Assembly (NCBI RefSeq): GCF_963678635.1
Contig: NC_087066.1
Location: forward strand, 41,689,338 to 41,753,337
DNA length: 64,000 nt
Direction: 5' to 3'
Origin: Symsagittifera roscoffensis
Lineage: Eukaryota > Xenacoelomorpha > Acoela > Convolutidae
Below the pieces are notes generated by a model that saw only the letters and a program-made list of their open reading frames with translations, made no database searches and was not told the DNA's origin. Both the position numbers and the translations under genes were made by a program. Positions 22,485 to 34,480 of this stretch are shown here, piece after piece. Numbering within the stretch: position 1 is the stretch's first letter; each line of letters opens with the position of its first letter.

Positions 22485-25400
22485 TCATGTTTCTGTCTCA
22501 ATGTTTTTTCTGTCCGAATCATCGTGAGTCTTCATCTCGATTGCTTCGTCCTGTTGATTTTTCTGCAGATTGAGATTCATCTGTTTGAGAGCCTTTCGCA
22601 GCTGTCTTTTCTGAGCTAAGATTGTGTAGCCAGACTGGAGACAGATGGCGCCAACTATGATTGTTGCTCCAATCAGAGATGACGTTAGTATACTTTCTCC
22701 AAGATAAAGCACCTGTGAGGGAAAAAAGTACAATGTTATCTCCCAACAGCCAAACAAGCCCAAAAACTATTCTGCTTTCAGATCTCTGTTCAATTACTAT
22801 ATACTATAGTTGAATGCTAGATGTCTATCCTTTGCCATTGCTACTTTTTGACATGATTTCAAATCAACTTCTAGAGTTTAAAAAGATATCTCAGAACCTG
22901 AAAACGAGTTTTGTTTTAAAAAGCATACAAAAAACTGTCCTACAAAAATCATCATATTTTAGGAGCGGATTTTATTCTAACTCGGCACTTCCAAGAATTG
23001 CATGCGGCGCTAAAACCGCTGCCAAAAATGGTGATTCTGGGTAATAGCAGAGCTGGAAAAGTTTAAACCTAAAAAACGGACGGGGAAACTTTCAAAAACC
23101 CGTCCCCGTGAGAAAATCCTAAATTCGCCCTTGATTTGCATAGCAAACAGCCTTGTACATTCGAACAGTGTACCTGCGCGATGTATCCGATTGGGATGAC
23201 GACCAGTCGGACTATAAGGGAGAAGAGGGGCGAGCTCTGTTGGCTGGAGACGACAGCTGCAAAGTGGCCACTGCACTGACTCAGTCCGAAAGAGAACACC
23301 AGCAACTTGGCCACCACTCCACACGGAACCAAACTGCTGATGGTATCTATTAAAAACAAACGATTTACTTTGAAAGATAAAAAAGATACAGTTAAAATTA
23401 TACATGTTGCTCTCGCTGGTGACAAAACGTCAGGAAAAAGGGAGCAAAAGACGAGAATGAGCTGATAAAAAAGTGGTATTGGATATAGAGGGTATCGGTC
23501 TTTAGTATGATGACCCACGACTGTTGCAGTAGAACTAATTTTGTAGACCTAACCACCAGCGGATTTAGCCCTCCTCAGGGATTCGACCCCCTGCCGATCC
23601 AAAGGGTCCCCTCGCTGTAATATTTCAAGATATCCATTTTTGGCTTACTGACCCTAAAATTTTTCTAAAGCGTTGTCGGCGCCAAGATATACTAATTTTG
23701 AGGGGGGATTGCGCCAAGAAACAACGCGATTGTTTGATCAACATTTTCCCAAGTGCCTTAAAACGCCTTTTTTTTGGCCTTTTTTTGAAAAATTCGCGTG
23801 CGGCGCAGAAAATTTGATCAAAATAGGGTTTTTATAATGATTTAGTAGAGCTCAGAAAATCAAATAGGTTAACCTAAAAAAAAGGTCGACAAAATTTTCA
23901 AAATTTTTTTGAAAATCCACCCCCTCGAGAAAATCCGCCCCTGTACAACAACATGAAACAACTTTCGGATAGGAAAATTTTCGGATCTCTCTAAATAATT
24001 TTAACAGGAAAATTTTGAAGAACTCGGATCCCACCTAAGGCTAAAAGAGGGGGGGGGGACGTGGGACTCACTTGCTAGGTTGCAATATTTATATATGCTT
24101 CACCGTTGAGTTATTCTTTAGCAGAGGTGGCTAGTATTTATAAGGTACTATAGGGGGGGGGGATATGTTTGCAAAAATCCGAGGTGCTGTCAAAACCAAC
24201 CTCTATTCGTCACGCACACAATGTTACCTGATATGTCTGCGTATAAATGCAAGGCAGTGCAGGGGATTAGGAGTACAGCTCCCATGCAGCCCACGTGGAA
24301 TGTCTCCGACAGGTGGGGCAGTCTGGCCAGCAGTAGATAGTACACATTACCACACAGAGACGCCACCCCACACAATAGAGTACCTAAAAACAGTCGCCCT
24401 TTTGTTTTCGGACACCTTAAGCCTAAAACTAAAATGCACTTTAGAGTTTGAAGATTGCCTATTAGATAATCCAGATCGAATTTCGAGTCGCCATTTCCAG
24501 AAACAGCATGCGACGATGAGTCCAGATACTGGTATACGATCGGAGGCTTGGCAACCAGGAAAACCCCAAATAGAATCAGAACTGATGATATGATTGAAAC
24601 GACTGAAGGACGCCGAGAGAGGGCAATGAACTCTCCCACTATCATGCCGAACAGTTGCAGTCCATTGGCTGAAACAACATTCGATGAGTTGCTATCATTT
24701 TTAAGTCGCAAACAACTATTCAAAGGATTCACTGCACATAAGGAAATGATATCTTTCAACTAACTCCGATATGTTATCTCAGGCGAGGATCAATTAGTTA
24801 GTGTGCAGCCCTGAACTCACCTGAGTGAAATTAAATTTATAGGTAAAACTTCTTGAAAATAAGAACATTACTTTGATTCATCTGTTCGAAAAAACGTATT
24901 TAATAACAACCAATTTAACACCTTACATTTTACAACCTAGTCATTTCACTACTAAACAATATAAATCCCCAACAATTTATCATCAACTTTATAAATTAAC
25001 ACCAAAGCTAATGCTGTATAAACTCTTTTTCTCTAATAGAGAAAAAGGACAAAAGATGCTGCCAGAACTTGAAAAAGTGGACGCAATCTGCTGGTATATC
25101 AAAACACCAAACCTGTGAAATTTTTTCTAATTTATCATAAAAATTTTGTCGTGGGACATACAAACAAGCAGAAAGCAATTTAATATAGATATATCGGTCA
25201 ATTTTTTGAATTTCATAACCTTGTAGCTTTAGCGAAAGAAACCTTCTACGATATCACTCAAGCCTTGCAAAAATTTATCTGAAAAATACTTTATTTTATT
25301 TTTCAAGTGAACAAGTATCCAACGTTTAAAGTTCTTAGCTGAGGAAACTGTTGAACACTCGGAGCTCTATATGCATTTGTTGTTCCTGTTCCGACCATTG

Positions 25401-28400
25401 AAAAATGAGGAAGAATTTCGAATTCAGGTGTGTTTTAGTATTTTTGTTCCGACCATTTGAAAATGTGGAGGAGTTTTGAATTCGGGTATGCGTTTTTGTT
25501 CTTTTTTTTTCTTTTTGTTTTCCGTGCTAAATCAAGTACCTCAAAAAATCATTGAAATGGATCGAAATATAGACCATATTGCGCTTGCATTCGTGATTCG
25601 AACTACAAAATTTTCTCAGTTTCGAGCAAAAACCGGTTAGAAATTTTTGATTTCATTTCGTGCTATTAGGGTTTTTCAAAATAAGGTGTGCAGGCTCACG
25701 ATAGCTTATTTAAGCTTAGTTTAAGCCTTGAACACGTAGTTTTACTCAAGTAAAATTAGTTTTTGATTTTTTAAGTACTCTCTTGGGAAACAAAAAACTT
25801 CAAAAATTCAAATAATTTCGACAAAAAAATTCGTAAACTTCTTACGATTATTTTTGCGTGTCAAGCCATTTTTGTCAGAGAATTTTTTATAAATGGCGTA
25901 ATTTTTTTTTTCGTTCAGATCTAACTATCACACTACACAAAAAAAAACAATATCCTTGGTTTTCTCTTTCTTTTATTTCCACGAAAATTCAGGTATCATA
26001 ATAATCGGAATGGGTCGAGTGAGAGTGACATACCAAATTGAAACAATTTCAGACGTACTTTGATCTATGGTCGGAAAACTTGTGGTATACGCACAGCAAT
26101 CAACTATCTTTGTTTGTCTCAAAAATTAAAAATCAATTATCAAGAAAAAACGATTGTTGCAATATCAGAGCGGGTTGGCTTTTAAAGTGTAAGGATTATT
26201 CTAATATCGTTTTAGTGTACTTAAAACACATAGAATAGCAGTCTCTGAACTAGCAGTTTCAGACAGTTTTTTCGTTCAATTTTCGTTTTATCAAAACGTT
26301 CCGAGCTTGAACTATTAGTTAAACTGATTACCTTTAAACTTCTAGATCTTTCATCTGGGAAAAAAATCAAGTTTTTATATCGGCAGTTTGCTTGAGAAAA
26401 TGAATTATTGATTTGTTCGTTCACAGTTTTTTTTGAAATTTTTTTTTATTTATTCTTACTCGGAACTCAGAGACTATTACACAAAATTAAGCGCAAAATC
26501 AGGAGTTTACTCTCTAAAATGCCTGTTTTCAATGTCCATTTTGGACAACATTTCCTTCGAACTTCAACAAAATTTTTACATGAACCAAGAGAAACTGATC
26601 AGGGCTACCCTCTATGAAACTATCAATCTTTGGTTCCATGGGCTTAACAATGTAATCCGGACCTGAAAATGACAGTTTTCCTCGTCTGCACTATTGTTTT
26701 TTATTCGCGTGAAAAAAGAGGAAAAAGCCAAGTTTAAGAAAGTTTTCGTTTTGATTTTTTCAATTTTCTCGCTGAGAATGTTACACGTCGCATAAATATT
26801 TTGTTACTTTGCTTATTCGAGAAAGTTCGCTCTTATGCAAAACTCATTGCAGATGAGGAAAACTGGCATTTTAGACCCGAGTTACATTGGTAAGTCAGTG
26901 AAACCAAATATTGATAGTTTCATAGAGGATAGCCCGGATCATTTGCTCTTGGTCTAGGTAAAGATTGTGTAAAATTTGTGCTTAAATTCGTCCAGTAGTG
27001 TTTGTTTTTATTTAAATATAACCAATGTTTTTGAAAACTGCTTTTTATTCTTATTTGTTTGCCTTTTAATTGTTGGAGTTTTCTGCTAGCTCAAATAAAA
27101 AATAGATTAACAGGACATTAATTCAATATTTATACAGAGAAAAAGTATGTTGATAGTTGAATTTATCTTTGCAAACAATTTTTTTACCGGCAATTTGCAC
27201 TCAAGTAATGTAGTATAGATTAAGTAAGTCTTTTCAAAATTTTGTGGGAAGAGTTTTTGCTTTTAAATACCATGACTATATATTCTCAAAGAGTACATCT
27301 CAAAATATCTGTTGTTGCGCACATCACATAAATTTCATGGGTTTTTGAACAGTTTAAAAAGCTAAACATTCAATGTTGTAATTCCAATATTCCTCGCTAT
27401 AGTGGGCGACATTGAAAAGGCGAAAGCAAAAATTTGATGAGCCAAAAGTTTTTTCAGAATGTTCAAGGAAATTTGAGAAATTAGTTTTGCTTGATCTGAA
27501 GTTTAAAATAAAATATTTGGACCGCAGCAAAACAAACAAAATAACTTTTTTACCTGATTCAATTCATTAAACTAACTTTAGTACTTTGGTTCGTTCACAA
27601 TTCTACAACAATTTGCTTTCTCAAGGTCAATTAACTAAATATAAAATAAACTGAAAGATAAGCCATAAACATACTTTTTTTCTTTGGATCAAATCTGGGC
27701 TTTCCTGATTCATTTCAGGGAAAACTTTCTTTCAAGCGTACAAGAAAACTCAAAATTTTAAAATAGTCAATTGTAAATTAGTAGCTGAAATGTGATCAAA
27801 TTTTCTCCAAAAGCGTTAATTTGTAAGATTGCACGGTGACTTCAATCATTCCTTTCTGAGGAAAGATTGGGCGAAATTCTAGATGATGCGTTTTCAATGC
27901 CGCCATGTTTATCATTACTTAGTACCTAAGTGAAATTCAGTTGTTGCATTGCGCGTATAGACCGGAAAAATTGGCAATTGATGAACGAAAAAATTAAAAA
28001 AAAACGCAGATAATTTGTACAATATGAAAGTTATTGAAACAATTAGGGTTGGCAAGAAGACTCACCAAGCACCATAGCATCTCCAAGATTGAGGTACCTG
28101 AGCACCAAGTACTGAGTCACTACATGCACACACCCGGCTGTAACTTCCACAAACAGAACAGCAGCAGTTGTCCACCCTATTCCTCTTAACCCACCCCCTC
28201 CGCGGCGGGTCTCATGTCCTTTTGGGGATAAATTTTTATTATTGCTTTTGAAGATGGGCTGTAAAGGATATAGGCAACATAAGAGCAGTCCGTTCCACCA
28301 CATGCTGACCCAGATTGCGTGGGGGTATCGTTTGAAACCCAGGGAGCAGTAAACAGCACACGAAGACGCGAACACTGCGAGAAAGGCTGGTATGAGGGTA

Positions 28401-28426
28401 CCTTTATTGCCGCCATTGTGACCCAT
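22485..28426 (-). CDS. SLC35G-like drug/metabolite transporter superfamily membrane protein
   Basis: Four exons in transcript order: 28066-28426, 24228-24668, 23174-23346, 22485-22712. All junctions are GT-AG with matching phases, giving 400 residues. The start ATG at 28424-28426 has G at -3 and +4 and is followed within ten residues by the first membrane segment (GTLIPAFLAVFASSCAVYCS). EamA-type landmarks: QYLVLRYLNLGDAMVL at the end of the first half, GEFIALSRRPS followed by VVSIISSVLILFGVFLVAKPP, then LFLGTLLCGVASLCGNVYYL opening the second half and VLYLGESILTSSLIGATIIV near the end. The last 45 or so residues are charged and probably cytosolic. About ten membrane segments fit the family; the substrate cannot be read from sequence. 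Residues between DYLIG and LFLGT are unusually polar and end at a good acceptor (GTTTTTAG), so a short unrecognised intron there is possible, though no in-phase donor was found. Confidence 0.85.
22960..23133. mobile_element. Short hAT-like MITE copy in the last intron of the SLC35G-like gene
   Basis: The left end is TAGGAGCGGATTTTATT. The right end is CTAAATTCGCCCTTG, preceded by the family block 'gtgagaaaatc'. At about 174 bases it is internally deleted compared with the 430-base copies. It lies 40 bases from exon 23174-23346. Confidence 0.6.
23555..23943. mobile_element. hAT-like MITE in the intron between SLC35G-like exons 2 and 3
   Basis: It has CCAGCGGATTTAGCC at the left and AAATCCGCCCCTG at the right, with the same interior order as the copy at 18412-18841. 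The left terminus is degraded. Confidence 0.65.
24669..28065 (-). other. First intron of the SLC35G-like gene
   Basis: This is AT-rich sequence. 25380-26040 contains two near-copies of a short block (gttccgaccattgaaaa... and gttccgaccatttgaaaa...) and text shared with 1.25-1.37 kb ('atcggaatgggtcgagtgag' type). No further coding sequence was recognised. Confidence 0.5.
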
Positions 28427-30960
28427 ATCGAAGAGAAGATAATTATAATCAATGGAGTAAACTAATGATGCAATAATTGCTGACTTATTTGAGGTCGGTC
28501 ATTTTTGAGACTTGCTGGCCAGCAGAAACTTTATAGTGAATTTCGGGCGAAAACTGGATAAGATTTTGAGGGAGAAGTCAAGTTGCTTTTGAGGATTCAA
28601 CAACTTATCGGTTCTTTCAAAGAATGTGAACAAATTGTGAAAAATAAGAGTTTTCAAAAGCACAATGCGCGAGCCATCGGCTGTTAATAATTAGCCATAG
28701 TAGATATTCTCTTCTGCTCACCATTTTTCTGAAAAAAATGAGCTTTGAGTATGAAAGATTTTATACGAAAGAGAAGTCAAGTTCATCAATGGAAAAGACT
28801 CACATAGAAGTCTCACTGAAACTATAGGTTAAAACTAAATTTTCTGGCTATATTTTTGTCAATAAGTGGGAAAATAAATTTTTTTATCCCCCGAAGACAT
28901 ACAATTGACTATTGTATTTGTGCTAATAACTCTTTGATATCTACATAACATAACAATCTTTTGCACTTGCACACGTCGCTTTGCTCAACATTGTGTAGTA
29001 TTACACACATGTGTCTGTTTCCCTTTGCTATGCGGTCTGGTACCGTGTGGTTGTTAGTTGCATAATTCCCTTTTCCATTACTTCCTGCGTATGTTTATCT
29101 CAGACTAAGAAAAAGGAATAGAAAGGTTTTCTTATTTTCCTCAATTGCATAGGTCAGGTGCTCGCAGTAGTTTGATCTTTTTATTTTCGTTTTTGAATCA
29201 GAACCGCGGTGAAAACATTTTAGGAAAAATACTAAAAAAAAAATCAATAAAAAAATACATATTTATTACTAGAAAAAAAAACCCATCATAACTCCATAGT
29301 TTCTATCAAGTTTAGTTTCGCACTCTTTTGATAAGTAGCAGTAGAAAAACCTTTTTGGCGGAATAGGTTTTTTAGAGCTTTTCATGTGAAAGTTCTATTT
29401 GTTATGCCTCCTCAAGTTCTCCCAGTTCCTTGAACAAAAACCCCTAAATAGGGTTTAAAAAGTTTTCTTTGGTCTCGAGATTCTCAATTAGACTAGAATT
29501 TTTTAAAAGTACTATACAATCTAAGAGTACTATACAAATTAACTTCTCAGAACCTTCTCATAACCTTACTAATTGTTACTAAATAATCCCGAGGAAAAAA
29601 CTATTCACTGGATAAGCGCTCAATTTGGTGTCTGTAGGTCACATAATCCAGAGACAAGTCTTTAAACATGTTCCAAAATGAATGTGGATTCAATGTTTGA
29701 AATTTCCGTGGATTCCACGCACAAATACCTGTAACAAGAATTTTGTCAGCACATCAGTTGTGTTGCGGAGTCTGTAACGAGCGAATATTGCTAGTTGTTT
29801 TGGATTTCGCAAACGTAAGCGGATACCGCAATAAATATAAATTGATCTATAACGTAATCAAATTTTTTTATTCCGGATTCCGCAAAATTGGCATCGATTT
29901 CAAGTAATACAGTGCTTAAGCGTTCGTGGAAACCAAAAATTTCAAAAAGATTAACTAAAGTAACTTGTTGCGGAATCCACTTGCAGTTCACAAAGTACAC
30001 ATTTTGACTTTGTAATGGTCACTTCTTTCTTTTTGGTTAGTCTGTAATACCAAAATTAAGAATGTGATCATCCTCTGGAATAATTGATTTTAACTGCTTT
30101 CTTAAAAAACCTTTTAAGTACTGATATATATTTTTTACTGATATAAAACCTCTAACAGCAGCTTTTAATTTCACCCCGGAAAATTCCTGATTTTTTTGGT
30201 TGCGAGTCTGGGCGTAGGTAGCGTAACTGTGATCATAACAATAAAAATGCAATAAATATAAATGCTACAAATGATTCCACTCATAATGCAACACGTCTGA
30301 ATTGAATAACTGATTTTTCAGGCATAAGAAATTCTGAAAATTTGAAAAAAAAATCTAAAATTCATCTTTTTCTTTTTAAAATTAATATTTTTTATCAAGA
30401 AATTTGTATCAATTAGTCAGCCAAAAACATAAAATAATGACCTTTATTATGTGAATTGCTTTCACTGTACAACAAATTTGGTTTTTTGCAAAAAATTGCG
30501 CGGGTTTCCGACTTTTGTTTGTTTGGGGAGAGATAGATATCTTGGTGGCTGTTGAGAGAAAGTTTGACATTTTTAGGGTACATTTAGCAAAAAAAAAACA
30601 TTTCATTATAATTGATTAAAGCGCATTAAAATGCACTTAGAAAGTTATAATAATTTTTATCCATTTTTTATCAATTCTAATCAAATTTTATACAAATTTA
30701 CGAAGACTGTGCACAAAACCACAATTTAATGGATTGCTATCTATGAAACTCAGGTGCGGGTAACTTGGGAATACTTGATCCTCCACTAGAGTTTTCGAAT
30801 TGATCGATTATGACGGATTGTTGGCAAAAAACTTAACCCATATATTCAATTTTCATGACTCATCCAACCATGAGAATGGATTTTGTTTGATTATTTTTGA
30901 TATTTAAAAATTCATTATAATCCATTATAGTCGATTGTTTTATTTTTGTTTCCAATATAA
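28427..30960. other. AT-rich region upstream of the SLC35G-like gene
   Basis: No exon, RNA gene or repeat boundary could be supported. The short open frames here are AT-driven. Confidence 0.4.
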
Positions 30961-31048
30961 ACGATTACTTTTTGCTCATAAAATCCGTGAAAAAAGATTT
31001 CTTCTGTAGATGTGAAATGTCTATCTTACTTTTTGCTGCATTTTGCAG

Positions 31049-31266
31049 CACTAAAACCCGAACGAACACGTTCATCCCCATGAACGCCCCCCCCCCCTAT
31101 CCCGTTACCCTAAGAATCAACATCCGCCCCTACGTACACACCTTCCCTGCCTCACAGCCCCCAAACACACCCTACTACCACATACCAAACACAGCCCCCC
31201 TCCTACGTTCTGGGGATGGTTTTCAACGTCAATATACATTAAAATTGGTAGGAGGAATATACCTGT
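31049..31266 (+). CDS. Candidate internal exon, proline-rich, gene unknown
   Basis: A TTTTGCAG acceptor ends at 31048 and a GTAAGT donor starts at 31267. Between them one forward frame is open (72 codons, one leftover base at the start, two at the end). The peptide includes PVTLRINIRPYVHTFPASQP and PNTPYYHIPNTAP. The segment is much richer in GC than its flanks, as are the confident exons elsewhere in the window. I found no partner exon on this strand, so it may be a single exon of a gene with large introns, or a decayed exon. The opposite strand also has an open frame, but without usable splice sites. Confidence 0.4.
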
Positions 31267-32738
31267 GGTAAGTAAACATATACAAGTAAGGAGGAGGAGG
31301 GGGACAGGGGGTTGTTGAACACAAGCGTCGGACGGGGAGAGGGACAAGCTTAACTATTCAGAAAAATTGACACAGGAAACAAGGGTAAAAATCATAGGCA
31401 AGTTTACTCTCCCCCTCCACAAATGCTGGACAATAATTGATTAAAACTGAATTACATTTCAACTTAAAAATTTGTCAAATTTTTTCCAAAAAAGATCACT
31501 TATAACCGATTATAATTGATTAGAAAAAAGTTTTTTTGCTCAAAAAAAAATATCATTTTAATCTATTTTAAATGGATTTTAATAATTTTTTGTGGACTAT
31601 TTCACAGAGATTGGAATCAAACATGCAATATAATTAATTTTATTCGTGAAATTTCGGCGCGGAAACTGATTGCGATAGTCTGAGCAACCTTGTGCTAGGA
31701 GTACACAAATTGATAAAGAAAAATTATTAATTTTTTTGAATTAACATTCTCAGAATTTACGTTTTTTTTTGCGGCACGCAAAACGCACAGACTATCCAGG
31801 AGCAGATCGGATCTAAGCAAAGAACGAAAATCGTCATTTCAGTCAGCCTAATGTTTTTTATTACAGGACTATTAGTCGAGAGAACTAAACTGCTTACGAG
31901 ATCTCATGGCTATCGGCGCGGAGGACGGAAGCACGCCCCACTGCCGGACAATTTAGAAGATTTTGAAGTTGTGACTTTCGCAGAAGAAGTGGAATATTTA
32001 TGTTTGGGGTGTTTTTTTATTCGGTCAATTTTCGACTTTTAAAAGAGCGTTTTTGAAATTAATTTATTGTACCATCTGAAGCATTTTATTTTTTAGAGCT
32101 CGGACTGCTAAGAAGCGACAAGTCAATGACCGAAAGTCAATGATTTTTGAAAAAATTTCGTTTTAAGAACTTTGAAAAAATTTTTAAAATTCACTCTTAG
32201 GCTGGTAAGTCTAAAAGTAACATAGCCAACTAACAGTTGGAAAAGAATCAAAGAGCGCAAAAAAAGAAAGAAGCTGACTTTTGTTTGAAAGGAAAGTTAA
32301 CTTTCAAATATTAAAAGATGAAAATGAATGGCCTTACAGCTTTATGATCGTCAACTTTTCGATAATTATAACTCCATGCGAGAAAGCTGGAACAATGTGT
32401 GCAGTTTCTTTTTGCCTAAGAGATGTGAAAATTGAAACCTATTTTGGAAACTTGAAGGTACTCACGTTTTGTTGTGAATTTTTCATGTTTGCAGTTGAAC
32501 TGCCCTTAAAAATGAATCAAATGTCAAACCCTGAAAAATCAAATTTGATGTGAACAAATTTTAAGAATTTTTCTGAAAACAAATCATCATTACCTGTGTT
32601 TTTCGTAATTTTTTGGGGGTTTGAATTTTGTGGAATAACTATTCATGATTAATTTTACGTTTTTAACACACATGAATGGCGGATCAATGCAATTGAATTA
32701 TTTATTTCAATTTAAAAAAGGAATTTCCGTGCTGGGGT
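31267..32738. other. AT-rich sequence with a dispersed-repeat fragment
   Basis: 31890-32050 matches the dispersed repeat at 7.0-8.06 kb and 42.9-44.0 kb. The rest shows TAAT..ATTA palindromes and no gene I can support. Confidence 0.4.
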
Positions 32739-33117
32739 TCATTGGTTTTTCTCCAGACCAAAAGTGAGATGTCTTGTCACTCTTTGGTTCATCTGAACAC
32801 AAGTTTTACCACGAAACATAAATTTCATAGAGATCCCTTTAATTGAAAGAATCTCGCAGTGGGTAAAAAATAACTCTTCTATAAAAATCATGAAACTCAA
32901 GCAGTGTGCTGATATTTTGGTGGTAAAAAAACTTAAAATGTACATCATGTAAGCTTAAAATATAAACTTAAAATGTAAGAGATCCCTATTAGTTGAAAGG
33001 ATCCCGCGGTAGGTGAAAATTAACTCTTCCATAAAAATCATGAAACTAAAGCAGTGTGCTGACATTTTGGTGGTAAAAAAAACTTAAAATGTACATCATG
33101 AAACAACTATAGAGAAA

Positions 33118-33684
33118 GGCAAAAAGTTCGGACAGACAAGATTAATTAAAAAGAGCAACTGTCTAGACATCAACTTAAATAAAAATTTAAATAAAAATAG
33201 CGTCGAAAGTTCATAAAGCAGAGTTTTCGCGCAAAACCTATGATAACGGCGGGCAATTACATCCGAAGCGTCGAATGGTAAACATTGAAACAGAAAAATT
33301 GTTGCTCAGGGTGGCTAATGTTTTTCTGCGATAAGTTTCCAAATTATGAATCATCTTCAATTCCGTTTGTTTTTTTTGGCGGCCTGATCTGTTATTTTTG
33401 TTGTTGAAAATGACTCCTTGATATATTTCTTAGTATAACATTATGGTAGGTTTCATTTTTCAACTAATTTTTTTAAATGTTTTTTTAGCTAACTGTAAAA
33501 TCTGGAATTTCATCGCAGTATTTAAAAATTAGGCTAGTACAATCATCGGATAATCGACGACCTCGCATATTGAGTTTGATCCGACAAAAATTCAGAGTTG
33601 TTCCGCTTCAGATTTTGCATACAAAAAACGCCGAAAAGCACTGATTGCTCCTTTTAATTAATTCTGTCTGTCCGATTGTTTCTA
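33118..33684. mobile_element. Tc1-like MITE, copy 1
   Basis: It begins GGCAAAAAGTTCGGACAGAC and ends with the inverted form (tctgtctgtccgattg). The interior block 'cgtcgaaagttcataaagca' to 'catccgaagcgtcgaa' is shared with the copy at 33911-34480. No transposase is present. Confidence 0.75.
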
Positions 33685-33697
33685 GTAATTATAATTA

Positions 33698-33897
33698 GTT
33701 GCAAAAAGTTCGGACATTCAAAAATAATTAAAAAGAGCAAATGGCCTTTTTCAGACAATTTTTACATGCAAAAGCTAATTTTTCAGACAGAAAGTATGTC
33801 TCAATGTCACTTAAAAAATCAAATTTGCATGCAAAAACTGCTCAGAATTGGCAGATTGCTCTTTTTAATTATTTCTGTCTGTCCGAACTTTTTGCAG
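33698..33897. mobile_element. Tc1-like MITE, short 200-base copy
   Basis: The termini GTTGCAAAAAGTTCGGACAT and its inverted partner CTGCAAAAAGTTCGGACAGA extend to about 45 paired bases, including 'aattaaaaagagcaa'. The interior differs from the neighbouring 570-base copies. Confidence 0.8.
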
Positions 33898-33910
33898 CTC
33901 TCTATAGAGA

Positions 33911-34480
33911 GTTGCAAAAAGTTCGGACAGGCAGAATTAATTAGAAAAGAGCAACTGTCGAGAAACTAACGGAAATTAAAACTGAAATAAACATAACGTC
34001 GAAAGTTCATAAAGCAGAGTTACGGGATCTACTTAACAATCCCTCTTTAAAAAAAAGGGGAGGAGATCGTTAATAAGATTACTTGCAACGAACTTCCGAC
34101 CAATCAGAAAGCAGCAGAAGTCAAATTTACATACAATGCTGTAGTGCAAGTTTACTGTTTTCATTTACAGGGGTAGAGATTCTTTAGTAAATACAACAAG
34201 GGCGGAGATTGTTAAGTAAATCCGAGTTTCGCTCAAAACCTATAACCACGGCGGGCAATTGCATCCGAAGCGTCGAAATAATTTATAGTAAAATCTGGAT
34301 GTTCATCGCAGTATTTAAGCATTAGGCTGGCATAATCATCGGATAATCGACAATCTCGCATTTTGAATTTGGTCTGACAATAATTTCAAGGTTGTTCGGC
34401 TTCAGGTTTTGCGTGCAAAAAATCGTCAAAAAGCACTGATTGCTCATTTTAGTTAATTCTGTCTGTCCGAACTTTTTACT
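33911..34480. mobile_element. Tc1-like MITE, copy 2, carrying a nested insertion
   Basis: It begins GTTGCAAAAAGTTCGGACAG and ends GTCTGTCCGAACTTTTTACT. Its interior equals copy 1 except for an insertion at 34022-34223. Confidence 0.75.
34022..34223. mobile_element. Nested 202-base MITE with GAGTT target duplication
   Basis: The ends ACGGGATCTACTTAACAATC and GATTGTTAAGTAAATCC are near inverted copies. GAGTT flanks both sides (34017-34021, 34224-34228), and the sister element at 33118-33684 has the empty site 'gcagagttttcgc'. A CCAATCAGAA block lies inside (about 34100). Confidence 0.8.
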
